This document shows, one piece after another, positions 11,525 to 23,900 of a stretch of 64,000 nt of DNA. A model generated the notes under the pieces. The model saw only the letters and a program-made list of their open reading frames with translations. It was not told the DNA's origin and made no database searches. The stretch is from Mactromeris polynyma (taxonomy: Eukaryota > Mollusca > Bivalvia > Venerida > Mactridae), in contig JASFXZ010000018.1 in assembly GCA_032209605.1 (NCBI GenBank), positions 6,265,904 to 6,329,903 of the forward strand. Direction: 5' to 3'. The translations under genes were made by a program, and so were the position numbers. How positions within the stretch are numbered: the first letter of the stretch is position 1; each line of letters begins with the position of its first letter.

Positions 11525-11696
11525 CAGTAAAACGTCACCGAAAGACCACCATAATAAGAAGACCATCTCAAAATTAAGAACACAATTTTCAAGTCCATTT
11601 TCACCATTTTGCTCCTTATTCAACCTAAATATTTAAACCACCTCCAAAAAGGTTTTCACCGGGCCCAAAGATGGTCTTAATATTGAGGTTTTACTG
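11525..11696. mobile_element. MITE family 2, TA-flanked, 172 bp
   Basis: Ends 'cagtaaaacgtcaccg' and 'attgaggttttactg' are imperfect inverted repeats, TA on each side. The inner phrases 'aagaccacc' and 'ggtcttaatattgagg' are shared with 17453-17629, and a lone end lies near 28790. Non-coding, probably a Tc1/pogo-type nonautonomous element. Confidence 0.75.
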
Positions 11697-12150
11697 TATT
11701 TTGTTTCGGTATTCATTTATATCGTATCTTCGGGTAAGGAAGACTTAAATTTCCACAAGTAAAAAGTCAGACGATGAATTTCCGAAAGGAATGTATATCA
11801 AGTACATGAAATTCTGTACCAAGCACGCACAGCGTTACAAAAGACGTATTCTTTAATTAATTCATTGTTTCTATAGCGTCAATAGTCGAACTAAACAAAG
11901 TCTAAAAATACAATTCCTTTCAGTTCAAGAAGTTCTTCAAGTTGTCAGCTTTTCTTCCCTGTGGTTGAAACCATTATTTCATGTAGCATTATATATTCTT
12001 CTTTTATACCACGCTGTAAAATACAAACATAGATTTCCCATGAGAAATTAGACGCACCGGAATATTTCACCAGTAATTTATATCTACAAAGTTAGCATCA
12101 CCCTAAACTAGTTCAAAGAGATTGTTTCTAGGAAAAGATTCAGTATACCA

Positions 12151-12255
12151 AGCAACCCGTCCATAGCAACCCGTCCATAGCAACCCGTCCATAGCAACCC
12201 ATCCATAGCAACCCGTCCATAGCAACCCGTCCATAGCAACCAGTCTATAGCAACC
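12151..12255. repeat. 14-bp minisatellite, 7 units plus a half
   Basis: Unit 'agcaacccgtccat', with variants 'agcaacccatccat' and 'agcaaccagtctat'. The end of the array (ctatagcaac) is inverted 40-50 bp later as 'gttgctatag', so the edge can fold back. Copy 2 (40803-40907) has the same unit number with one extra substitution in the first unit. Confidence 0.9.
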
Positions 12256-13371
12256 GCATTAGCGAGATCCAAATTCCGGCTGCTGTCGAGAGGTTGTTGC
12301 TATAGAGCTTAGTGTTTACTGAATATGTAATGTTGTTAAAGAGAGGAGCTGTAGCTCAAGGGAGGAAACTCTGGGGATATTGCACCGCTAGTAATTCAAC
12401 CGCATCAATGCACATGCGCGAAAACAGTTAGATTATGACAGGTATCAATTGAGTTGTTTCACGAAATAATCCTTTACATGTTTTAGTAACCAATCAGTTT
12501 TTTTACGACCACATTTCTTTTTATACCGATTCCAATTTAAAGAACAAAATACAAAAGGAAACTGCAAAATGATGACGTCACCTTTGAAACGCTTTACTCA
12601 AATTTACATTAATTCTTAAAAATATTCTGTTATCCAAATGAAAATTAACAGAAAATTACACAACACTAATTTATAAGCGTTTCCACACTTATTTGATTTA
12701 ATAAATCATAATTAAGCAACAAAATCAATTCGGAGAAAGCCCTCATTTTGTGGCGTCACACCAACTTCAAAATCGTGAAGTCACTGGTTACAGCCGTTTT
12801 GTGTGTGGAGAAGTGCGCGGATACTAGAGACTGATTTACACCGTGTGAGACAGACATGATTTATAAGATATAAGTTAGTATTGCTTAAAAACCAAACATG
12901 TTTTACTTGATGCATAGGTGTCGAGGGTATATCGCCTGATTCCCGGGCCCCGGGATTATAATAGATATTTACACACAGTCCTCAATCTCAAAGCACAAAC
13001 TTTCCTCATAATATGTCTCATGATTGCACATATAGAGTGTGAATTTCTTAGAGATTTGATCGTATTGCGAGATCTGGGAGTAATTGTAAATTATGAGAGC
13101 GGAGCGTAATTACCCCCATGTCTTATAATCACTCTAATATATTAAAGAAATCAACCAAAAATAATAGGCAGCAGTTTAAGCTGATAAAATACACAAGTAC
13201 AAATGTATATAAGAAAAGAACGATAATGGTAATAGGACTATTAAATGCGTTAGATTGCTTTGGTGGAATAAAAAGTTCGTTTGAAAGAATTGTATAGTCC
13301 TTTGAATTTTGCCTATTTTCGATTGGAGTCTTAAATACATTTATACATCAAACTAGACGTGGTGGTCGAAA

Positions 13372-13530
13372 GGAGGTGTAGTGGTCGAAGGGTAGAGCAC
13401 CTGGCTCCTGGCCCCGAGGTCACGAGTTCGAGCCCCGCTGAGTGGTGTTTGATCACGGACTTAATGTATGTACGAGTTACTGGTAAGTAACCAAGGAAGT
13501 AATCAATGTAAAAGAAATAAGTTTACACAC
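13372..13530 (+). mobile_element. tRNA-derived SINE, Arg-type head
   Basis: Head 'gtagtggtcgaagggtagag' with B box 'gagttcgagcc'. The anticodon position reads CCT. The tail 'gttactggtaagtaacc ... aatcaatgtaaaa' is shared with the SINEs at 19090 and 60855, which identifies a family rather than a tRNA gene. Copy 2 is at 42024-42182. Confidence 0.75.
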
Positions 13531-14603
13531 ACAATTAATACGGTGCACGTTCGACGTGGTTACTGAATCAAAGTAATGAAGGAGGTCAGACTACTGGTCC
13601 TAACTCACCGTCTTCAGTTGATTATAAGATTCAGTGTTCCAGATTATCTTAGCTAAAGATCTTCCAAATAAGGCAAAAAAACTGACTTCGGAAACTGATT
13701 CTTGTTCTAGAGTTTTGGTTTTTTTTCTCGGTTGAGAGTAAATATTTTTGCATGCATGCGTTTATTTGAGTAAAACAATCTGCAAACATCTAAAATTCTT
13801 TTTTCTTGCTTATTTCTACATTTCAAGGGATAATTGGAGCAAGAGAATTCTCGTAATGAACCAAACAGGACGTCAATTTGACTTTTATCATTTCTCATTT
13901 CATCGAACAAGAAAGAAGAAATGCGGGGAAATATCGGGGGGAAAATAAACAGAATAAAAAGGAACACATTCACTTAATACATTGCAATTGTATACACTCA
14001 AAACATACATCATGTGATTCATGTTTGCGTGAGAATGAGGACAAAATGTGTCGAATAAATCTGGATACTCGTATATCTTATTGCTCCTTTCAAATTTAAC
14101 TTCTATGCGATCATTCATTTTGTTCATGTTTTGAGTATATTTATATAAAGTTTTGAGCGAAGAACGACATGTAACAGAAATGTGAAATAATGAAACACTC
14201 ACAGTCATTTCATGATTTTTTTTTCATTTCTTCACGGTACAAATTAACCACATCAAAATATTAGCATAAAGAATAATCGGATGTTAGAAATATTAATTAT
14301 TCCCCCGCTTGTCAAAAGAGCAACATAGTTCAGTGCACATACATTGAATATCGCGAAGATCCAGAACTCTCTAATAAAAAAGCAATACAGTTCTACCTCT
14401 TATGCCATTACCATTCGCAAAGTGCTTCTGGCGTTAAGAGGTTCTGCTCAAAAGAAGTTAAATTGACAATATTATTTACTATAGGAAATTGATAATGTTG
14501 TAGAGGTTGTTGTTCAAAAGTGAGAGATTAAATTGTACACAGTTTTAACTATTAAAGTTCCAAAGAGCTCCCATTTACAAAAATATCGTTTAAATCATAA
14601 CTA
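13531..14603. other. Downstream of the mucin-like gene, nothing supported
   Basis: Overlapping open frames on both strands at 13707-14208 lack a domain, splice sites that keep frame with the gene, or codon bias. Near identity between copies here gives no evolutionary evidence either way. Confidence 0.4.
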
Positions 14604-14609
14604 TTTATT
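14604..14609 (-). promoter_or_regulatory. Candidate poly(A) signal of the mucin-like gene
   Basis: AATAAA on the minus strand ten bases after the TAA stop at 14622-14620. If used, the 3' UTR would be very short. Copy 2 has it at 43256-43261. Confidence 0.4.
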
Positions 14610-14619
14610 TTTCTGGTTC

Positions 14620-14956
14620 TTACCGCTGTAACTGATCCCATTCTGAGCTACGTGACGAGTGAGATTCAGTATACTCATACACAGGACGACGTTCTACAAC
14701 CTGCTCGAACACAGGACGACGTTCTACAACCTGCTCGAACACAGGACGACGACGTTCTTTGACCCGGTTTATGATAACTGGACGTTCAATTATAATTGGT
14801 TGAACTTCAACTTGCGGTTCATAAAAGCTTCTGTTAGAATACGTCTCAAACACTTCTTCCGGTTCCGGTCCAGGTACAAACTCCCGCCATTGTGGAATTG
14901 GGCGATATCGAGGCAGAATCAAATTCTGTCGTGGAAATTCTGAAACACTGCTTTCT
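14620..14956 (-). CDS. Exon 11: cytoplasmic tail with RRPVFEQVVE repeats
   Basis: Acceptor 'cttctatttcag'. It encodes 111 residues and TAA. The unit RRPVFEQVVE occurs twice, plus a third diverged RRPVYEYTE, matching a 30-bp direct DNA repeat. Tyrosines in FETYSNRSFYEP and VYEYTE could be phosphorylated. The last codons read 'cagcg|gtaaga', so the stop also sits in a good splice donor and a further exon is possible. Confidence 0.7.
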
Positions 14957-17900
14957 CTGAAATAGAAGCAAAGATGTATAACCATCAGCGAACATGAACG
15001 TGGTTTAGTACGATATCAAGACGTTACCTAGGCAACAATACTTAACTTTAGTATACACTTGCCGCTTCTAAACGATGTATCAGTAATAGCAGTTGTCATC
15101 AAAATGTAAATCCACGACTATAACAAAAACCACAACATACGGATCGGAACCATTATTAAACCTACATATAACATACACGATTCTGATATCTAATGAGTGT
15201 ACATTAAATTCCCAAGAAATTAGATTGCCGACGATTTAATGACAGACCAAGACTTAAACGTTCTGTGGAACATATCATTGAAGCAGAATATCAGCGGCTC
15301 CTTTGTTATGTAAGTAAAGCATAAAGTCAGACCTCGTTTATACGACAATCCTTTATCCGAATACATGGTATCATCCGAAATATATATCAGATTCCGATAT
15401 TTCTTCTCAGGCACGTCGATTGGTACGGACATTTCGAAAGCATGTATAAATTCGATTGAACGAGGTCCAACTGTATTTGGAACAATGTTTTGACAACACA
15501 AGCACTGATACGTACGTTTCTGCTTCTTCGGGTTCGCCTTTGCTTTTTCTTCGCAGGCATAAAAAGAAACAACAGGAACACAATAGGACAGCACAGGCGA
15601 GTCCCCCGAGTACCGGAAGTAGAATTGCCAGTAATGCCTCTGTGTCGTCATCTTCCGGAAACTCGATTGTCTCATTGCAAAATTCGCCCAAAAACTGGAG
15701 TTGACATCTATGCATACAAATGTAAAGTGGTTAAGTCGATTCTAGTTCAAAAGTAATGTGGTCAGCTTATAGTCCAATAGTGATAATATAGAGCATTAAA
15801 GACGTGTGCTTTTTAATACCAATGTTTAGCATTAAATTGTCTATTACCTATGTAAACTACGTATTTTAGGCCGCTATCCCTTTGAGTACATGAAACAAAT
15901 ACAGTGGGACCTCGTTTATTCAACAACCTTCTACCCAAATACTTGGTATCATCCGAAATAAATATCAGGTCCCGATGTTTTTTTCATATGTACGTCGAAT
16001 TGAAATGGGCTATTCGAAACCATCTATTATTCCAAATGAAATTTCGGACCAAATGAATTCGAATGAACGAGGCCCGAATGCAGTTTTCCCACATTACCAA
16101 ATAAAGACATTTCAAGCGGATCAGGTATTTTAACAAAATCACTAAATATTTCATCATTTTCATAGACATATAATTAAATGTCGAAGTTTATGCAATTTCG
16201 TTATTGTAATGGTTGCGTTAAAAACGATGCTTTTATTGTTTAGTCAACGCTGTACTTAAGACAGGGAATAATAATTGTAGCAATGATATTGAACTCTTAC
16301 AGGGTGATAAATAAGTTCATAAAAAAGTTCATAAAATATTAATTTGAATTTTTTTCTAAATACTCTTCCCATCTATACGGTGGCACAGAGGTGACATGTG
16401 TATGTTTTTATTTATCGCAATCATACATGATTCAATATAAACCAACGATGTTTTTCTATTTCCCTTCCTGTAGGTATAGTGCAAATTTTACAAGCTAGCG
16501 TTTTTCGCCATATTTGCCGGTGAAATAAAACAAGTGTTTTGTCAGATCATATCTAATGGACGCTTCCCACTCTTTGTATCGGAACCACTTGATCATTGGG
16601 CGCTATATTTTGGCATTACTAGAATTAGTGAAGTAAAAAAAACAATTGAGTTCGTAAAAAGTCTGTATACAGAAGAAGGTAATATCTTACGCGCAGACTG
16701 GTATTCCACTCCTGTCCACACATTGCCCTCGACCGTTCAAGCTACCACAAGCATCTATTTCATCATATATATAACATACTGCACGTGTATTCACTGCTCC
16801 TACAGGAACTGAAACACAAATATATACATATACAGTTTGGTTGACAAATTAACATGATGAAAGGGGCGCAACTGAGTTCGGAAATAACTCCGATGTGGAT
16901 TACCTCCCTTCTGTTATACAGTGGAACCTACCGTCATGCTGTGTGATTAATTCTATATAACTTTTAAGCACATCTCTTATCAAGACACGTATGTTGGTTA
17001 ATGCATTCTCTATGTTCTGACAGAAGTGCAATATCGAATATTAGCAAAACAACACATGGTTTGTGAGATTAGGCAACTATCATACAAATAAAGATAAACC
17101 ACTATGTGAGTGTTACTGATTCAAAACTATGGTCGCAATAACCATAACATAAGTATAATCAAACCTACGTTGCAATATATTATTAGTTATAGGTTTTATC
17201 ATACATATACATGTACACAGTGAACTAGTGTGTTGGGTTTTACCCACTTTTTCAACAGTATTTCAGTTATATACGGTGTTCAGTTTGCATAACCAGTGTT
17301 TCTGTGTTTGCATCCAGCACTAAGACAGGCAACTAACAACACGTTGCGGGAATTAAATGTTCTGTATCTTAAGCAATTCAATAAAACAACATTAGGCATG
17401 ATACATGGTTGTTGCCACATAATTTGTAGAGTAGTGTTATGAATTAGATATATAGTAAACCTCAATAATAAAACCACCATTGGGACCCTTGAAAACTGGT
17501 TTTATTATTAAATGGTCTTAAAATAGAGGTTAAATAAAGAGCAAAACAGTAGAATATTGGCTTGGAATTTGTGTTCTTAATTTTGAGGTGGTCTTAATAT
17601 TGAGGTGGTCTGAAAGTGAGGTTTTACTGTACAAGTAATTAGAGATCACTTACTTAAGCTCAGTTCGCCGTCAACTGTTTCTCTTACAAGCAGAGTTTTA
17701 TTTTCCCCAAAAACAACCTCCCTTCCATTGATAGTGATGGGTAAATTATGATTTACAACCCTTGATGTGACACCAGCTGATCCATCGATGTCATCTGGCG
17801 TTGTACTTTGGTCGAAAAATACTATGAAGCTTACATTTGTGGTGTTAGTTACGCTATCATATCTGGAATTAAAGCACTGGAAAGATGTTATTGCTCCAAA

Positions 17901-20900
17901 TTATCAACGTCTTAAATGTACTAGTCAAACCATTACACTCGATGCATATTATACAAAGTTAACAAAGATCGACTTCAGAAATAAACTATAGCCAAACCAT
18001 TACACTCGATGCACATTATACAAAGTTAACAAAGATCGACTTCAGAAATAAACTATAGTCAAACCATTACACTCGATGCATATTATACAAAGTTAACAAA
18101 GATCGACTTCAGAAATAAACTATAGCCAAACCATTACACTCGATGCACATTATACAAAGTTAACAAAGATCGACTTCAGAGATAAACTATAGTCAAACCA
18201 TTACACTCGATGCATATTACACAAAATTAACAAAGATCGACTTCTGAAATAAACTATAGTCAAACCCTGACACTCGATGCACATTACACAAAATTAACAA
18301 AGATCGACTTCGGACACAAACTATAGCCAAACCATTACACTCGATGCACATTACACAAAATTAAAAAAGATCGACTTCTTGAATAAACTATAGTCAAACT
18401 ATTACATGCGAGGTACATCACTACAAATTAACGAAGATCGACATCTAAAATAAACCGTTGTATTAATTCGTCGGCTTAATTCCAGAGGGACGTAAGTCAT
18501 TTTTGGCAATATTGTGTTTTTTGGTATCGTTTTGTTCGTCTCTTTGAGCTCTAAATGATGGTGAGATTTGCTAGAAATGTTCTAAATAGACTAAACACCA
18601 ATTCCACAAAGACGTAAGTATAAAAAGTTATTGACTCTTCAATCTTTAAACGTTTATTTCTCAAAACTTGTAAACTGATGCTACTAAAGAATTAAGACGA
18701 CGAATTATAAACTAGTCCAATTATTACACGTGATCAACATAAGTATACTTACTCAAGAGGTGAGACAAAAATACGGACAAATCCGTCCAAATCGCTGTAC
18801 TGTGCTTCCAACTGGAAAAAACCGTTACAGTGTATTACTTTTGCATGATACAAAACTGAGTCAGAAATGTGATATACGTTTCAGTCCCATACAAATTTAT
18901 AAATACTTGGTACAGTTCGAAATAAATTTCAGGTCCCGATGTATCTTCTTAGGAACGTCGAATTGAAATTGACTATTTGAAACAATGTATTATTCAAAAT
19001 AAAATTTCGGACCCGATGAATTCGAATGAACGAGTTCACAGTGGTCTGATTTATACATAACTAAGTTTCTTTAAATCGAGACTTAAAGAGGCAGTGGTCG
19101 AGGGGTAGAGCGCCTGACTCCTGATCCAAAGGCCAAGAGCTCGAGCCCCACGGTGAACGAACTTCACAATCCCTAAATTTGGCGCGGGTACTGGTTGGTA
19201 GTCAGGAAGCAGTCATCGAGAGTGATTAGTTTATGTTGTAAGAACTAGTTTAACAATCAATGTAAAATAAGTCTGAATTTACTTTACCCCAGCGTGTTGT
19301 AACAGTTGGTAATAACTAAATACTTCTGAGTTAGAAATTTTATGTGACATACTATAAAGATAAAGAGGTATTGCAATGTATACTAAAGGTGGCAAAGTTA
19401 ATTCTCGTGAAGGAGATATTTGTCGGACGAGCTTATCATAAATGTGACGTCACATCCTGGTTTGACACGCCACTCTCATAGAACAAGAGTGGCGATTGTC
19501 ACGAATTCTCTTATTTTATCCCTTCTATTGTATGCGGTATATATAATACATATACATGTACTACTGAAGGGCGAGAACTCTAGAATAAATAAAATGAGAG
19601 AACTCGTGACAATTTCCTGTACATATAACCGAGAAACTACAGCTTTATTACATGTTTATCTTACATGTCAATGTTTACGTAATACTGAATTATGGACATT
19701 TTAATATCGATATTAGTGTAACAAGACCGACAACTACATACCTCGCTTTGAAAATCAGCCCTGTCCGCGTCGGTATACTCTCCGACTGCCTGGGTGACAA
19801 AGTTGACTGTTGTGCCTGTCGTTCCGTTTAACTCTACAATATACACATACATAATGAACGATCAGTGTGAATGTTTGGTTATAAAATGCTTACACAATAC
19901 GTACAATCATACTATTGGATAAAATTAAATGCAGGTTCCACTTCGTTCCCATGAAAATAAGAAAAAAATAGTTAAATTTTTAACATAATACTAATTGTTT
20001 CTCAAGCCAATGTTCTACCAATTATATACATGTACATTTCAGCTTTTTCTTGTAAAAATGTCACTTATATCCAATCAAACATCGTTTAACATTATCGCCG
20101 TGTGTACTTTTCCGTTTAACGATACCGGTTGCACAATTTCCCAAAACGCAAGTGGAAACGTCCTGTAAATTTAATTCATAGTCATAACAAGTCGGATTTA
20201 GAGATATTTAATTGGGTACGTTTATTGCTTTGTTCATTCTTGCAATATGTTAACTGTATTCATTCAGGGTTACTAAGGCGCTTGGTGGAATCAGAGGGGT
20301 GTGTAAAAATGTTTAGTAAAATAAAAACATCGAAATAAATAGATTCTATATAAAATGTATAGATTGTGTTTCGTCTCGTTCATACGCACAACATACATGT
20401 ATATACATAGTATCTATTTGGATGCTTTTAATATTGATTACAATGGTTATCGTAATAGGACTGTTGTATGGGTTTACCGACCACTGTGGGGACTGGTGAA
20501 CAAAATGCGCCTAAGTTCACCCTCTCTGTGTCCCGGGCAGCCCGTGTGAGGGTCTAATCACAGAAAAACACTTTACAGGTCGATATAGCTCACACATTGA
20601 CCGCGTTCAAAAGGTATGTATATACTTATACGGCTGTACTTCACAAACCACTAACGATTATAACAAAAAAAATATATTACGGCTTTCACAGTAGGTTCCG
20701 TATAAACCAGGTGCACATTGACACGCACCACCATAGGGTCCAGTATAAGAGTTAGCATTGTTCGAACATTCACCGGCTGAAAAATAAACGGTTAAACACA
20801 TGTTGTAAACGATTAAGAAAAGCATTTTCATTTCAGATCCTGTCATGAACAGGAAAAATGATTACCACAAACAATACCAGAAAGGCATAAACTGTATGTT

Positions 20901-23900
20901 AATCTCATTCTATTAGTCATGATACCATACTCTGTGTCAGCATGTATTAAATTTAAGTGTGACTATTAAAACACGATAGTTTACATGAACACGAAATTGT
21001 TTGTTATTTCATAACACGAAATTTTATTTTAAGAAAATATGGCACAGACGGACCTCAACAGTTCAAATTTATCGGGTCTAAAAATCTATTGCGAATAATA
21101 CATGGTTTTGAATAGCGCATTTCAATTCTACGTGTCTAAGGAACATATATATTTATTTCGGATGATGCAATGTATTCGGAGAGATGGTTGTCACAAACAC
21201 GAGGTCTGACTGTATATTAAGATTTGAGTTCAATAAATATAACAATATGTGTATGACACTTACATGGTGCTACGCTAGTGCTTCTGGGGTCAGGTGAAGT
21301 GGGCGTGGCTGAAATTGAATCGAAAGTAAGTATCTTTGTTTCTTAGATTGTACACTGGTTGTCTACCGCGGATTTAAGAAACACTGGTGGACAAAGGGAA
21401 ATAACTAGTTTGCAATGAAAGTAATGTATTCTTACACTGGTGGTCAAAGGGAAATAACTAGTATGCAATGAAAGTAATGTATTCTTACACTGGTGGACAA
21501 AGGGATATAACTAGTATGCAATGAAAGTAATGTATTCTTACACTGGTGGTCAAAGGGAAATAACTAGTATGCAATGAAAGTAATGTATTCTTACACTGGT
21601 GGACAAAGGGAAATAACTAGTATGCAATGAAAGTAATGTATTCTTACACTGGTGGACAAAGGGAAATAACTAGTTTGCAATGAAAGTAATGTATTCTTAC
21701 ACTGGTGGACACAGGGAAATAACTAGTATCCAATGAAAGTAATGTATTCTTACACTGGTGGTCAAAGGGAAATAACTAGTATGCAATGAAAGTAATGTAT
21801 TCTTACACTGGTGGACAAAGGATAATAACTAGTATGCAATGAAAGTAATGTATTCTGTACACTAAATGTACAATACTGTTCTTTTTTAACCTTTAAGCTC
21901 AATGGTACTCATTGCATTATTTCTAAATTTACTTTTATATTAAACTGTAAACAACGAAATACTGTGTATTAAGTCTGTATAGCCAATAATTTGGACATAA
22001 CGAAATAGAAACATTTTGGCGTATAAGGAAGTGAACAGCTTAATTAAAACAAAAACAACAATTCTAAATCAAAATACCTGCGGCACCTTGACGTCGTATG
22101 CGTACAAGTTTCATCGTCTCTGAAAAAGAGAAAATCGTTGCCGTGGTGACTTGTTACTATACGGCTGATAGTGGACATAGTATGTTAGTTCTGTTCTATG
22201 GCGCATTTCGTCCGATAATCTTACCTAGAGGATGCCTTCCCAAGCAGACGACTCGTATGCATTATATAATATAGACAGTTTGAATAGTTCTAATGATGAG
22301 TATGCATGAGTATTATAACTTCATTAATGCTCCAGAATACGCGTATTATCATTTCCTCTCTCTCTATCTTTCCAGTTCAAATTCATAGTCAGGGAGTTTA
22401 TTGCAAATAAGTAATATTTTCGATATGTTTAACCATAAACCTTTTTTATTAATACGATAATGACACGCATGCTTTAATATCTATGACATAAAAGTGTAGC
22501 TACACGAGTATCAGCTTGTCAGATTAGCACAGTCGTAAATGCAACCGTCGGCCAATCTGGATGTATTGAGTTCTAACCTCGGACCAGGTACGAGGTCTTC
22601 GTGACAATTCGACTGAAGAGGATACATCCAAAGTCATTTATTTTCTACCTCTAAATCGTGTCGGAAAGTTGTTACTTGCTTCCTAAAGACTCAGGTCGTC
22701 TTTTTGAGATAAACAACTTTAAAGTTTTACCCTCTTTAGATAATTGTTACATACGGGGTTACGGACGTATGGCAATAAGGCGACGTATTGTTACCAATTG
22801 GGAAAGTCGATTTTACAAAATAAGTGTAGAAACAATGGATATTCTAATTACCATTCGGGTCTTCAATATTAGGATCAGCTTCAGTTGTGATATAAGGGTC
22901 ACCTCCAGGAGCTGTAACTATTGGTGTAGTAATAGATGCAGTAGTTATAGGAGTTGTCGGTGATTGCGTATACATTGGTGTGGTGTCTGAAGAAGTAGTT
23001 ATAGGCGTAGTTGGTTTATCAGTCGATGCAGGAGTTGTAATGTCAGCTGATGCAGTGTCAGTATGAGCGGGTGCGCTCTTATCAAATGCGTCGACTTCTA
23101 TGACAGTATTTGAATCATCACGTACGTTATTTTCTATGAGATTTGACGTCTTTTTATTTAACACATTCGTCAATTTTGAGTTCGATATATCCGGTTCTCT
23201 CGTCCACATAGCATCAATTAGTATTTTATCACTTCGATGATGTGGTTTAAACAATTCTTTTTCTGAATTCTGAAATCTACGTGTTTGATTTGCGTACATT
23301 TTGTCTGAAAAAAATTGTCTTTCACTAATTCTAGCGTTCTGATGTGGACTATAGTGTGGTCTAAACTGTATGAAAATTGCTACAATAACTGAAATACAAA
23401 ACAGATAATTAGCGATATACTTATCGTTCAAAATCACTGCGGAAAACTAATTCAAACTGATCAGAGTTTTGTATTGAATAAACAATGAGTGCATCATTAT
23501 CAGCCCTTTGTCAGTCTGAAACAAATTTCATCCATCATGGGATAAAATGGACATAATATTGTAAAATAGTTGGTTAATAGTATGGAATGTTTTTAAATAA
23601 CCAACACCTCGGCTTAAAACGTCTACTTGCATTGGTTAATGTACAAGTTAGACTTTCTTTCTGCCTTGCAGACATGCATCTATACGATTTCATTGTCCGT
23701 TTTTCGTATATTTGCAACTATGACATTTTATAAAAGAAAATCGGAACAATGGGGCAACTTTAATGTAAATAAATGCTTTAATGTGCATACCGAACTGTGG
23801 TTATTGTGTCTTCCAATTTGACTACAGAAAGAATCGATTCAACTGACAATGAATCAAAGGTTCTATACATTACGTTTTTCTTGTTTTTTTCGAGTATTAA

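Larger units (their letters stand above)
11133..13371. other. Intergenic, holds a MITE and a short minisatellite
   Basis: Apart from the MITE at 11525-11696 and the 14-bp array at 12151-12255 I see no gene. The open frames at 11187-11483 and 12918-13109 have no domain or splice support. A weak tRNA-like phrase 'gctgtagctcaaggg' near 12350 has no B box. Confidence 0.45.

Noticed and set aside
12335..12420. tRNA-like phrase 'gctgtagctcaaggg'
   Set aside because: There is no B box and no cloverleaf can be drawn.
16534..16812. 92-codon + strand frame present in both copies with about eight amino-acid changes
   Set aside because: It overlaps, on the opposite strand, a clear EGF exon whose only change is synonymous. 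Most changes in the + frame fall in the intron.
17922..18457. CRISPR-like regular array
   Set aside because: Units are contiguous 67-bp tandem copies without unique spacers, in an animal genome. The same holds for the 14-, 50- and 53-bp arrays.
22844..23437. Single-exon gene starting at Met 23437
   Set aside because: The first 16 codons read through a strong splice acceptor at 23390-23389. The spliced model gives a better N-terminus and the downstream exons continue the protein.
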